Source: Tetracentron sinense (taxonomy: Eukaryota > Streptophyta > Magnoliopsida > Trochodendrales > Trochodendraceae). From it: DNA of 64,000 bases. This document shows positions 38,879 through 51,050 of the stretch, in pieces (within the stretch, counting starts at the first letter, position 1; each line of letters begins with the position of its first letter). The notes beneath the pieces were generated by a model. It saw only the letters and a program-made list of their open reading frames with translations, was not told the DNA's origin and did no database searches. The translations under genes and the position numbers were made by a program. The stretch covers positions 17,533,827 through 17,597,826 of the forward strand of contig CM026551.1 in the NCBI GenBank assembly GCA_015143295.1, read 5' to 3'.

Positions 38879-41160
38879 TCTATCTATCTATACTAATATT
38901 ATATGCCGGTTGGTTTCACGTGGCATATCTCATTGGCCTCTATTATTTATTCTAGTTCATGCAACATATCTTCTAATTGATCTAATAAGAAAACGCCACA
39001 TCATCATTTTACTTATTGTTCTTCCTTCCTAATTAAGTGGTGTGTTAATTGCTCACTTTCACCCACTCATATTTTATTTTTTTAATTATAATTAATTAAA
39101 TTGTAACATTAGATATTTATTTTTTCTTCTAATTCTACTCTTTAATTGTAACTAATTAAGTTGTAACATTTAAATTATAAAAAATATGAAGACTAAGGGT
39201 CTCTTCTTCATTTCCTCCACATTCTCATTTTTTAATTGCAATTTATTAAATTGTAACATCTACTACCATCAAATTTTCTAACTCTTGGTTTACCTTCTCT
39301 CTAATCCTCTATAAATAGTAGACAAATCCATAAGACACTTTTCATTTTCAAACATGTAAGAATTTGACATGTTATACATTTTAGTTAGTATGGCTCACCA
39401 GAGAGTTTTTCCTAAACATTGGAGTATCTAGAGTGAAAATCTTAAAAAGTTTTTTTTTATGGCAGCTATTAGAAAGTTCTTAAGTCTGGGTGCATTATGG
39501 CATGAGTGCATTTTCGGGTACTATATTTTAGACAATTCGATGCTATTGGAAACTGTCTGGTTCTAGCATTACATACCTTTATACTTATGAGTCTCTACAT
39601 GGAGCTTTGACAGAGTATTAGTGCATTTTAGGCACTATTTTTGGGTTTTCTATTTTGCTCTTGCAGTAGTGATTTTAAATAGTATAGATTATTCTCACTG
39701 AAAATAGTGAGAATCACGCTATCATTGATATTAGGAGTAAAAAATGAAATTCAAATTATTCTTGATATTTATTGGTGTTAAAGTGTTAAGTAGTTTCATC
39801 TAAAGTTTTCCATCTCTCAATTAATTGTATAAAAAAAATTAATAATAATAAACGAAGAAAAGAGATCTTTCCTAAAATAATAGTCCACCCTAAATCTCTC
39901 CTTATATATAAAAAAATATAAATATATATAAATTATATTGATTTACTTAGGTTATAATTAATTATATTAACTCTTTAATTAGTAAATACTCTATAAGAAA
40001 TTGAGTTTTTTGACATGATATCTCTATTTGATTATTATTTTGTATTTTGTTATATTATGCAAATTAGTGGTAGTGTTAAAGTGAGTCTTATTAGAAAAAA
40101 ATTAATTAGATGTTGTTTCGGGTTGAAGAATAGGAAGATATTAACATTTTCTCTTCTATGTAAACTTTTATTTATAATAACTAATTATTTAAATAGAATT
40201 ATTTAGAGAACTTATTTATTTACAAGAAATATCATCATCTCTAAAACTTTTAAATAATTTTGACACATTACATTTTTAGATGAGATGAGAATTTTTTTTT
40301 TTATAATGATGTAAACTTACTTTCTTGAAGTTATATAATAATAAGATAAAAATTTATATATAAAAATAAAATTATGAATTTTTAAATGATTAAATTAGCT
40401 ATTTTTAATAGGATACATATAAAAAAATCGAGATGACTAAATTATCATCATTTTTTTTCTATTTTATTTTTATTCTTTTTTTACTGTCTATTTTTAATTT
40501 TCTCATCATATTTTTCGTTTATTTATTTTTTTTCAACACCCCGTACATTTGCATGAGGTTTTTGTTAGTTGTATATCTTTCACTGGCCCCCCTCCCGTCA
40601 ACTCGGAAAAGTCCATTATGTTTTTTACCCTAAATCAATCTCTCTCTTGCATGAAGCAAATACGAAAGAATTAGTCCTCCCAAAGTGTACTAGCATATAT
40701 AATCTCAAATCCTAACCGTTTATCTCAATTATTAAACGGTTAGGATTTGTACTTGTGCTGATGTGACATTAGGAAAGACAAAATAAGCCAACTCAAATCC
40801 TGACCCCTAGTGGTTGGTTATAAACGGTTAGGATTAGGGAGTATATATGGGAGTACCCATAGACTGACTCAATACGAAAATGTGACCTAGTTAACATATC
40901 TCTCGTACTTACGTCAACATTCTCGTACCAATATGGGACTACAATAGGTGCGGAGCCATGGATTTTTCTTTGGGGGGCCAAAGGAGAAATATTATGGGGG
41001 TTCGGAGGCATAGCCCCCAATAATTTTTTTTTAGAGAGCTATTATATAAATAAAAGTAATTATTTTTTAAAATTTTATATATTACATATATAAAAAAATA
41101 CAAAATTTTAAGGGGTTAAACTTCCTATATAAAAAAAATCTAATTTGAGGGGCCACTATA
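38879..41160. other. AT-rich stretch with a Helitron-like 5' end and a repeat copy
   Basis: At 38879 TCTATCTATACTAATATTATATGCC resembles a Helitron 5' terminus (compare 58870), but no matching CTAG 3' end with hairpin could be fixed. 39830-40560 is extremely AT-rich. A repeat like that at 34605 begins near 40948 (GGTGCGGAGCCATGG). A GGTTAGGATTTG / CAAATCCTAACC inverted pair lies at 40706-40750. No gene recognised. Confidence 0.35.
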
Positions 41161-41170
41161 TATAAAAATT

Positions 41171-41463
41171 GGCCTTGGATTGTCTCTGGCGAAGCCAGAA
41201 ATTGGTCTCGGGGTTCCATACATTGTGCAACAGTTGGCAAAAAAAATGGGGAGAAGTCATTCCTTTTTCTCCCCATGATTTTGTCTTCTCCCCATTTGAT
41301 ATCTTTCTTCCTTATTCTCACACACTTATCGCCACATGTCTTAATTTGTATAGAGAAGTCAAAATCATGGGCCCCATGATTTTGCCTTCTCCACCACTTG
41401 TCACCTATTCTATGGAACCCCGAGATAAGCCATTTCTGGCTTTAGCAGAGACAATCGGAAGCC
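41171..41463. mobile_element. MULE-type MITE, 293 bp, 9-bp TSD
   Basis: The ends are inverted repeats of about 60 bp: left GGCCTTGGATTGTCTCTGGC.., right ..GCAGAGACAATCGGAAGCC, including the internal CGGGGTTCCATA / TATGGAACCCCG pair. Perfect 9-bp flanks ATAAAAATT (41162-41170 and 41464-41472). A 9-bp duplication with longish inverted ends is characteristic of Mutator-like elements. The interior GAGAAGTCA / CCCCATTTGATAT is shared with the copies at 43665 and 61735. Confidence 0.85.
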
Positions 41464-41472
41464 ATAAAAATT

Positions 41473-43654
41473 AGATACTATTTAAATTCTTTTACAAATT
41501 ATACCTATTTAATATAGAATTTAAAAAAAGCGCATGGCCCTGATAATACATGCACTACAAAAAAAAAAAACTACATGCGCTGTAATGCAAATGCTAGACC
41601 TACTCAATCGATGAAAGCTGCCCTTGAGCAGACTACGAAAAAATATAACCCTGTGCCATTAAATAGATTGCTGAGTGGGTTTGGGTTTATGGGCCCTTTT
41701 ATGTACACATATTTGGTGCCGAGATAGACACAGATGATGCATCTTCGTCTATAAGTCTATAAATCGATGTAGAAGTCTGCAACTCCAAAGTAACCTATAA
41801 TTGATATACCCATATTTGGATTTGTTGAGATGGATGCTGATAATGCACATTTGTCTACAAATTGATATAGATATGAGAAGTCTGCAACTTCAAAGTAGTC
41901 TAATTTTGATATCCATACTGTTCTACATTGGATTTAGAAATGAAAGAATAAAAGAAACATGACTTAAAAGAATAGATGAAGGAGTTCTGAAGAACACCAA
42001 ACTCAAGTGACAATCCTAAAGGAACGTTCTATTCCCATCAGATAAGTGGTAAAGGGAATACTCTAATTTCTTTATGAAAGAAAGTTCTCTTCTATGGGGG
42101 AAACTTCATGGTGAAGAAAACTCTTTTATTAACTCAAGAGTCAAAACTCTCTTGAAAGAACTTACAAATATTCTTTACTTACTCCAAACTGTATGAGGTT
42201 ACCCCTATTTATATGACTCCCGGTGAGATTTAACGGCTAAAGTACAACTAAGATGTAGCTGAATGTGTCAAAGAAATGACTTAAATATTTAAAGAATTTG
42301 ATACGCAAGCACTTTGCTAACAAAATCTCGTAATCCCTAAGATTAAATAATATAACTTGATTTTAGAAAAAGAATATTAAAAAAATTAATCACATGAGTC
42401 AATGAATCATAAGCAAGGTCAACTTTTTTAAAATATATTTTTTTTTTATAAAAACCATGATTAAAGGGATTCTTAATCACAATTAATGAATGTCAAAGAG
42501 GACCCATGGTGAACTTAAGAGGGGTGCGTGTACTACCTAACGGAATGTGAAATGTTTGCTATCAACTCTTTTGCTAAATGTCTTCACACGCATCATGCAA
42601 GGAAATACACGGACATCTGCTAGAGAAAATCCATTGCCTTCACATTATATATTTATAATGGAATTGAATCTAAGAGTAGAACTCTGAGATGTAGAGTAAA
42701 AACTGTCCTAAAGATATAAGAAAATATCTTAGGTAATGATTTACAATCTAATGAAAACAATCACATTGCCGGAGAGAATCATGAATGCTGATCCGGACGA
42801 GATCTTAGTTATCGATCAGTAGATAATCTTGTACGTCCAATAGTTTGTAAGTGTGCCAGACGGATTTAGTCTGTCTCAAATCCGATTTCTTAGGACCTCA
42901 AAGTCATACAAGACTTCCACACTTTTTGAAAGTGCTCACACTTTGTCCCAGGATCCAGGATGAGTCCACTCAGTTAAAAAAACAAATAAAAAACAAAAAT
43001 TCCTTTATTCATACGTTTTGGGACGTCTTGGAATTTTTGGCATCTTTTTGAAAGCTCCGTCCTCCTTTTATCATAGAGATATTCTAAGTCAATCACCTAA
43101 GGTATAGTCTAGGTTACTAGGTCTAAGGTGTGAGATTTTTATACCGGCATGAGATCTTCAGTAGCATTCTTTCGGAGCTTTTTCATCATCACAAATTAAC
43201 AACTCATTCTATGATGGATTGACTTATGACACTAACTTGACCAGGTTTTGGTAACGAAATTTGCCAATTACAAATATGGACCTTTCATGATGGATGGAAC
43301 TTATGGTCGAGTGAATCTTAATCGCCGTTTATGGGTGTTAATCGCATTCGATCTGCCCAACGGAAAAATCATTCTCCATATTAAATTTACTGATTTAAAA
43401 AAAAGATAAATCCTATCTCATCACCGTATAGATTAGATTTGAATTTGAATATTAGTTTAGGATTTGGTTAGGTATGAATAGATTAGGGGGATTTACTGTT
43501 CATAAAGTATCTTTTGTTATCTCTATATAGAATTTTAGTAGGGTCTTTGTAAATCATCCAAATCTTTTAATAAACTATTTCATTGGTTTAAAGTATGGAG
43601 AAAACAAAAAGTAAAAGACACGATCTTTGCAAAAGACGGTCAATTTTACTTACA
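41473..43654. other. Gene-free stretch
   Basis: No gene or element with defined ends. About 41730-41940 repeats a unit around GATGCTGATAATGCA..TCTACAAATTGATATAGA (two diverged copies). The rest is AT-rich, with short ORFs that show no family resemblance. Confidence 0.35.
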
Positions 43655-43664
43655 GATAAAAACA

Positions 43665-43948
43665 GCCTCACATTCTCTCTAAAGCCATAAAGGGTGGTAT
43701 CGGGCTACTACAATGTGTGTGACATGTAATTGGAGAAGTCATTTCATGGGCCTCATGAATTTGATTTCTCACTCATTATTTGACACATGACGATAAAGTA
43801 GTGAGATAAAAGAGAGAGATATCAAGTGGAGAGAAGTCAAAACCATGAGAGAAAATGAAATGACTTCTCCCCTTTTTATCGCCACAGGTCCCTAGTTTGT
43901 GGTTGCCCAAGACCACCTTTCTGGCTTCGCCAGAGAGAATCCAAGGCC
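43665..43948. mobile_element. MULE-type MITE, 284 bp, 10-bp TSD
   Basis: Same family as 41171-41463. The right end GCCAGAGAGAATCCAAGGCC matches that family's terminus; the left end (GCCTCACATTCTCTCTAAAGCC) is its diverged inverse. Perfect 10-bp flanks GATAAAAACA (43655-43664 and 43949-43958). Confidence 0.82.
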
Positions 43949-43958
43949 GATAAAAACA

Positions 43959-44589
43959 TAGACTTATATTTCGTTTAGGCTTTCCATCAGGTTTGGAAGA
44001 ATCCGTGAAAAATGGAAGTCCTCTAAAAGGCATGTTAAGGTTAGGGCTAGAGCCCTTTTTCTTTTGGGGGAAATGCAGGTGTTCCAAATCCTTCAACTTA
44101 AGTACTAAGCCCTTTGGATATCCTTACGCCCGCTCAAAATTTTTCCTACGGATACCGAGATAAGTCGAAGATAAGTCGAACAGTGGGAGTTGAACACATG
44201 ACCAGAGGGTCAAACCCGGGACACTAACTAACTTGCACAGTATCCTTGTTCAAAGGAGGAAAGAACTTTACCTTTAACATTAGCTTTAGGATCTTAGAAA
44301 GTGTCAGTCATACATGAGTACAGCACATCCAGATGCGCCTTTTGGCATGGGGTTGTTTGGACCTCGCAATCATGGGTGTAGAAGAAACATATAATCAATT
44401 AGTAATCTTGGGAACGATTTTTGTTCCATCAGAGCTTAATTTTGTCTCTTCAGCTAGATTCTTTTCACAAGTGGTCTCCTAAATCCTTCCTTCAATAGTT
44501 CCACTCGTTTGTGTATCCTACTTCTAGTCAAGAGATCATAATCATTTCATATCCATCACTTTAGTATCCTACTTTTAGTGAATTGCAAA
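43959..44589. other. Gene-free stretch
   Basis: No recognisable coding or mobile sequence. A 106-codon minus-strand ORF (43776-44096) starts here but runs into the adjacent MITE and is not considered a gene. Confidence 0.35.
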
Positions 44590-44598
44590 AAAAACTAA

Positions 44599-46074
44599 AG
44601 AGAAAATACATTTACACCCCTAAGGTTCTCAGAGGTTTGACAAAATTACACATAGACCCCTCATGTTTTAGAAAATATATTAGGTATCCTTACTTTTTAA
44701 AATATTGACACTTACACCTCTTTCATCAGTTGACCGTTAGTCAACTGATGGAATGAAAATGTCATGGGATAAAATGGTATGAATTATCAAAATTTCCCTC
44801 TCTAAAGTTGTCATTTTAAGTTTTTCTCATATACTAAAATTTCTCATTCATTTTTAAATGAAATCAAATCCTCTAGGGTGACCACGTGTCCTTTTTGACA
44901 TCCCTTGTGGTGACCACATGTCCTTTTTGACACTCCTTGAGGTGGCCTAGTGTCCTTTTTGACATCCATTGAGGTGGCCACGTGTTCTTCTTGACACCCC
45001 TGAGGTAGCCACATGTCCTTTTTGACACCCTTTAAATGAGATTAGATTCACCCACCCATCCTTGGTTTGTTTTTTCTAAATATTAATTCATTTTTTAAAA
45101 TTTAATAATTGTTTTTAAGACTTTTTAAATATTAAAATATTTTTAAAAATAATTAATATTTAGAAAAAAAAATCTAGGATGGGCGAGTGAACCCTAGGGG
45201 TGACCAAGTGTCCTTTTTGACACCCCTTGAAGTAGCCACGTGTCCTTTTTGACACCCCTTGAAGTAGCCACGTTTCCCTTTTGACACCCCTTAATTGTGG
45301 TTAAAATTCACCCACCTTTAGGGTTCACTCACCCATCCTTTTTTTTTTTATATTAATTCTTTTTTTAAATATTAATTATTTTTTTAAAATTTAAAAACTG
45401 TTTTTAAGGATTTTTTAATATTAAAATATTTTTAAAAAGAATTAATATTAGAAAAAAACCAAGGATTGGCTGGTGAACCCTTGAGGTGGCCACATGTCCT
45501 TTTTGATTCCCTGAGATAGCCACATGTCCTTTTGACACCCCTTAAATGAGGTTAGATTCACCCACCCCTAGGGTTCACCCACCCATCCTTGTTTTTTTTT
45601 TTACTTTCTAAATATTAATTATTTTTTGAAATATTTTAATATTAAAAAAGTCTTAAAAACAATTATTAAATTTTAAAACAAGAATTAATATTTAAGAAAA
45701 AAAAACCAAGGATGGGCGGGTGAACCATAGGGGTGGGTGAATCTTACCCCATTTAAGGGGTGTCAAGAAGGACACATGGCCACCTCAAGGGGTGTCAAAA
45801 AGGACACGTGGAGGATTTGATTTCATTTAAAAATGAAGGGAAAATTTCTTATATGAGAAAAATGGAAAATGACAACTTTACAGAGAGTATTTTTGACAGT
45901 TCATACCATTTTATCCCATGACATTATCATTCCATCAGTTGACAAACAGTCAACTGATGGAAGGGGTGTAAGTGTCAATATTTTGAAAAGTAGGGGTACC
46001 AAATGTATTTTATGAAATCTGAGGGGATCTATGCGTATTTTCTTCAAACCTCAGGGTGTAAATGTATTTTCTCC
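44599..46074. mobile_element. MULE-like element with about 300-bp TIRs and minisatellite core, 1476 bp
   Basis: The left end AGAGAAAATACATTTACACC is mirrored at the right end (GGTGTAAATGTATTTTCTCC). The two arms pair over about 300 bp, including the CATCAGTTGACCGTTAGTCAACTGATGG block, itself a small palindrome. Perfect 9-bp flanks AAAAACTAA (44590-44598 and 46075-46083). Long inverted arms and a 9-bp duplication indicate a Mutator-like element without transposase. The core is an array of about ten diverged 30-32 bp units containing CCACGTGTCCTTTTTGACA, split by AT-rich inverted modules (GGGTTCACCCACCCATCC / GGATGGGCGGGTGAACC). Confidence 0.85.
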
Positions 46075-46083
46075 AAAAACTAA

Positions 46084-47800
46084 TTAAAAAATTAGTTTAC
46101 ATAAGAAAAAAAAATTAGTTTACAGTTTGAATTGCTACCGGATGTATCCAAGGTGGGACCAGTTAAACGATAATGGTCTCGAGAGGGAGAGAAGCATGCA
46201 ATGTAAACGAGGGTTTGGAGTATTGACAATTGTTAAAGGGGGACAGTTCCTTCAAGAAATCATGGATTATTCTTTAAGGTAATTATTTGGATTTCAGTTG
46301 GTTAAAGTGGACTTCGATATTGCGGATGATAGCCTGAGTATCATGATTAAAGACCACTACTAAACGACCACAAGGGCGAATCACCTTAAGAACAATGTGT
46401 GAAACACATGCCTCAGTCTGTTTATTAAATTTGATTTTGATATATAATTTGTCACCCTCCAAATTCGGGTAATGTTATTTTTATAGTATGGTCAATAGTT
46501 AGCTGGGCATTGAGGCTCTTGCAACCCTTACCCCAAGGGGATTAGATCCTCAAACCTTTCCCATGGAAGGCCACACCCCTACCACTCACGCAAGAGGTGG
46601 GGGGTAATGTTAATTTACTTTCCCAATTTTAGTTTCATCTCAGCACAATAGACAAAATTTTAAGGGGTTTTTCCGTGATTGCCCCTCAAGTTTGAGATTG
46701 TTCCCCAATTACAAAATAAAAGCTCTTTCGTAAAGAGATTTACAAATTTTTTTCTTAATCTATTTGTAAAACATCTTAAATACCCCTCAACTACCACCTA
46801 TACTTTAAAGAACAAATTCTTCTTGTTTTAAAAGAAGAGGGAAAAAGGGATTTTACGTACGTGTATGAATGGGAGAAGCTCCCCCACTCCCCTCATCTTC
46901 CCATCTCACGTAATTCCTCACTCCATACTCCTTTAATCAATGTTTTAGTACATATTTAATAGGTATCTTCTTGAAAAAATTGCAAAATTATGAGTTTTGA
47001 TGAAGTTTTTGCGCGCAAGATCAATACTGGTCAATACACGTGGTCGACACACTTGCTTGATACACTAGGTCAATACAATCGATATCTATCGATACACCAT
47101 GTATCAATTCCTATCACTACCCGTGGTCGATACACCAGGTACCGATACATATCATCTTCAACCTTGAAACACAATCAATATTGACATCCCGATTTGTTGA
47201 GTATCAACCGCATACTGTAAACCATAAAAAATGAAAAGAAAACACATGTAGAACATAGAATTTAAGGTTTAAAATCATAAATTCAATGATTATAAATAGT
47301 ACACGTTTGGAATCACCATCACGCCAACCAATAAATTTTGGGGGCGTACGACTACCTATGATGATTGATACAAATAGGGACCAACATAAAGAAAATTTCC
47401 TTCTACACAGGGACATCCTTACACAAGATGTGTTTGAAGACCTTCAATGCAAACAAATTTTTTTTAAAAGACAATAAATGCAATGAAACAATGCGTTGCA
47501 ACAAGAAATAATGACAATATGCGATATACGATGCCTGGAATGACAATTTTCAATAGATCAAATTTTTAACAAATTGTATTCAACTAAGGAGGAAGAATAC
47601 CTGATTGACTTAAGTTCCCCGTCAGGCTCGATAAGATCGATATAGTGCTCAAGTTAAGGTGGAAGAATCTAAAAATGAAGGTTACTTCGTCTCATTTATA
47701 AGATATGTAAATGTATCATTTAATGGATTAATTTTGACACACTTTCTCTTTTTAAGTATGTGTAAGATCCATCTTTAGTATTGGCTTATTATGTTGTCAA
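46084..47800. other. Gene-free stretch with GATACA-type motifs
   Basis: No gene recognised. About 47020-47150 contains many CGATACA/GTATCG and GGTCGATACACC motifs in both orientations, a repeat reminiscent of MITE arms. Other short ORFs have no homology I can name. Confidence 0.35.
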
Positions 47801-48890
47801 AACTTAATAAAGTTGTGTCCTAACCGTCAAGTGAGTCCTGTTCGTGAAGATGAAGACTGAAGAAGTACAATTGAAGATCATTCTGATGTCGACTTCATCT
47901 CACTTCTAGGATGGTAAGTGACTTAGATACCTAGTTATTCCTTAGGTGGATTTAACTTACAATAATCATTCATACCTTAGGTGACTAGTGGCTTGACCCT
48001 TAAATTGGAAATTCAGTCTAAAATGCACTAAGTGCAATTCTGTGAATAGTGCCCCATTTGAACGGATGAACAGTGCCCGTTCGAACGGATCTTAGGCCTT
48101 TCAAATGACATTGCCCCCAGGAAGTCTGTCTGAACTTCTGAAGCCATTTGGTTCAAACAGAATTCACTGGATCAAACACCCTTCACAAAAATAGTTTTTC
48201 GAAGGTTGAAAACTCTTTTTTTGGATTTCCTATATATTTTAATTGTTCCTTGAACGAATTAGGGTTTTATTGTGTGAGATTTGAGAGTGCATTGTGAGCT
48301 CTATGGTTTCCCATACTCTTTACTTGAAATCCCAATCTTCTCCTCTCCCTTGCTCTCTAGAGATTGCAAGCTTAGAAAAACTTGATCATCTTGCTTGCTA
48401 AGATTTTCCATATGGTAGAAATCCATCTAGATATTGTTGAAACCAATTAACACCTTAAACTTATATTCTTGAAAGTTGGCCGGTGTGATCCAGAGTTGTC
48501 ATTGGTAGAGATCGAATCTAAGGATTCGTGGTTGTTGTGGTTGGATGAAATCCAAAGCTATATATCATGGACGAAGATCAATCAAGAGATCGTAGTAGTT
48601 GAGATTTAAGAAAAAGCTTGGTCGGTGAGGAGTTGAAGCTGTTGTGGTGGAGATTGGACTTGTGAGTTCATGGTTGCTTAGCGGAGGCATGGAGGACTGA
48701 GTACTGAGAATTAGTTTTTCGAGTCCGGTTGAGTATAGTTCGAGTCTTGTAAGTATTTTTGCTTTACTCTTAGTGATATCTCTTTACTGGACGAGGTCCC
48801 GTAGTTTTCCCTAAGAGGATTTCCATGTCAAAATCTGTGTGCCTATGGTTTGTGTGATTTGCCTTCCATTAATTTAATTGATAATTAAAA
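47800..48890 (+). mobile_element. Probable Copia LTR remnant, plus strand
   Basis: About 47840-47880 has GAAGATGAAGACTGAAGAAG. About 48795-48870 has GGACGAGGTCCCGTAGTTTT..GATTTCCATGTCAAAATCTG, which resembles the R/U5 part of plant Copia LTRs. Clean TG..CA ends, PBS and target duplication were not identified, so borders are approximate. Confidence 0.45.
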
Positions 48891-48908
48891 TTGTTATATA
48901 ATCCTAGG

Positions 48909-49110
48909 TAGGGGTGTATTCGAGCCGAGCTGAGCCAAGCTTAACCAAGCCTGAGCTCGGCTTGAAGGCGTTCAGAGTAGGCTCGGCTCGAGCTCGAATT
49001 GATTTCAAAATTTAAAGCTCGAAGCTCGGCTCGAAAACAGGATATCAAGCTCTAGCTCAGCATGAGCTTGAGCCAAGCGCGGCTTAGCTCAAGCTCGGCT
49101 TGTTAAATCT
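48909..49110. mobile_element. Truncated hAT-like element with GAGCTCGGC motifs
   Basis: Begins TAGGGGTGTATTCGAGCCG, related to the ends of the element at 2899-3745, and continues with GAGCTCGGCTTG / AAGCTCGGCTCG motifs in both orientations to about 49110. No right terminus or target duplication was found. Confidence 0.5.
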
Positions 49111-49450
49111 CTCCTATTATCGATCTGTTATAATTTATCCAATCTATTTCAAGTTAACAGACCAAGATTTTAACCCCCCAAATTTTTTTTTTAACAAACC
49201 AAGGTGAGAGATTTTGCAGATGCATGTCTTTAAGAGGATTGATACCTAAATTTCCCTTTTCTTCGAACAAATTATGACTATCTTTGCATATAGGAGCGTC
49301 TTATGTGTTCACTGTGAAAATCCGGCGAATCGTCTCTTTGGTCCGATGGAACTAGGCAAGGCAAGGCAGAGGGGCAAGGCAGGAGGCAGGTAGCAGAGGA
49401 GAACTCAAGTTCTCTAAGGTTAGGGCTTGGGTGCGGGCTAGGACTTGCCA

Positions 49451-50626
49451 TTATGGTGGATCATTCTTTTGAAAGAAGAAATGGTGTGATAGTTAGTTGC
49501 CTTCATTTTTTTGCTGAAATACTAGAGACCATGAGATTGAGGAATGCGTGGATGGAAGAATCCCAATCCCTCTAGAAAAGGGAAGATTGCTGGCAATATA
49601 CAAAGATGACTAAAAATGATAAAATTCGTAATTAATCTGTATGTTGTGACTACAAGTACGTTTTTAGTGTTATAAACAGTGAATACGAGTTCGTGTGTGT
49701 TTTTAAGTACTTATTCGTTGTGCGTATGACAACGGACTCGTTGTGCTCTCCACAACGAGAATGTTATCTTTTAGACAACGGACTCGTAGTCATCAAGACA
49801 ACGATATCGTCCTCGTTGTGGATATTGAACCCGTGCTTTAGTCAACAGTGAGACTGACTATCAGGACCCGATCCTTAGGAGGAGATCATTTGTCTCTGAC
49901 GTTAAGTGGAAAGCACTATCTTAACATTTATTGCTAGTCACTTCAGATGAGTTTTCGATCCGAAATCGACTTAGAAATTGTAGGCTCCCGCGTATAAACA
50001 CTTAATGCTCCAGATATGTCTGACATATTTGGTAATCAGTGTAAAGCTAGTGGCATGGTCATCCATAGCCCTTGATGGTCATCTATGGACAAATTGAGAT
50101 TAACCTATAAATACCCTCGGTGACCCAGTGTATCAGGATCTCAGAGATATCAAATATAATTTCTAGCATATATCCAGAAACTCAGTGCATAACTTTCATT
50201 TGAAAGGATTCTCTCTCTTAGTGTTTCAATACTACAGTGTTTTACTATTGATCATCTCCTTCGTGTACTGACTTTATCATCGGAGTTTATTTCAGGGTGC
50301 ACACCCGACCCCTTCTTTTCTTCTGCAGGTGAAGTGTTTTGTTCTCTACCCTCTATCAGCTACTGACGCGTGGCGAGTCCGAGAAATTTCCCCTTCAAGG
50401 ACAAAAAGAGAATCCTCCATCGTCTCATTCTACAATAAGGTACTGATTAACACCGAGTGCTTAAGAAGAATTAGTAGTGTCATTGGTTTCCCCAAATGAG
50501 TAAAATCTTTCATTTGGACAGCAACACTAAATACATTTATGAAAAATGATCACCTAATTAACTATGGTATTAACAACCATATCTTTTGCAAATACAATGA
50601 AATTCAGAGCAGATATAATGAAATTC
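49451..50626. repeat. Segment A' of the CK2-beta locus duplication, split by a solo LTR
   Basis: Matches CK2-beta intron 4 sequence at 14769-15166 in the same orientation. The match runs over 49451-49605, is interrupted by 49611-50397, resumes at 50403 (ACAAAAAGAGAATCCTCCAT) and ends near 50626. It is the first of three collinear matching blocks (A', B', C'). Confidence 0.8.
49611..50397 (+). mobile_element. Solo LTR of a Tat/Ogre-type Gypsy element, 787 bp
   Basis: Inserted in segment A'. The right flank AGGAC (50398-50402) matches the uninterrupted copy at 14.9 kb; the left flank ATGAC (49606-49610) is the same 5-bp duplication with one change. It contains a TATA-like CCTATAAATACC near 50104 and, near 50268-50315, CTGACTTTATCATCGGAG..GGGTGCACACCCGACCCC. 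The latter resembles the conserved CTGACTTGAGCGTCGGAG block of Tat/Ogre/Athila-type LTRs. The start TAAAAATG deviates from TG. No internal domain remains. Confidence 0.7.
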
Positions 50627-50635
50627 CCAGTGTAG

Positions 50636-50850
50636 TCAAGGCGTTGCCAATACGGCAGTCACCTTGATCCTTTAACAGTTATCCTATTTTACAATTTTAC
50701 AGCTTATTTACATATTTTAGTTTTTAAAAATATTTTCATCTACAGGATCAAAAAGTCAACTAATAGTTTAGGAGAAAAAGACTTACATTCAAGCTTTGCA
50801 TAGATTATTGTCAATCCTACGAGGTTTGAATTGTTATATGTATATATTAA
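50636..50850. repeat. GTAGTCAAGGCGTTGCC repeat, truncated
   Basis: Begins GTAGTCAAGGCGTTGCC and ends near 50850 in a GTCAATCCTACGAGGTTTGAATTGTTAT-type arm. The same two ends, in inverse arrangement, occur at about 63400-63563 (GAGGTTTGAATTATTATG .. GCCTTGACTAC). Probably a MITE family; the inverted ends are not both present here. Confidence 0.5.
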
Positions 50851-50852
50851 TA

Positions 50853-51050
50853 CTAGCAAACATCCCATGCGATGCACGGTAATAATAAGCAGACTAAGAA
50901 AATTAATACCAAAAAAAAAAAATAGACTAAGAAAATTATAAAGAGAAATAATTTTTTATTAATAAAATTTGATATTATAAGAAACTATTACAAATAATTT
51001 AATTTTTGATATATATATATATATATATGTACACCAATGTTTTAAAACAT
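50853..51050 (-). mobile_element. Helitron 3' terminus, minus strand
   Basis: On the minus strand CCGTGCATCGCATGGGATGT is followed by TTGCTAG (ending at 50853) and then T, the CTAG|T end preceded by a hairpin, as in Helitrons. It resembles the terminus at 6945. A matching 5'-TC end could not be placed, so the upper border is arbitrary. Confidence 0.5.
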
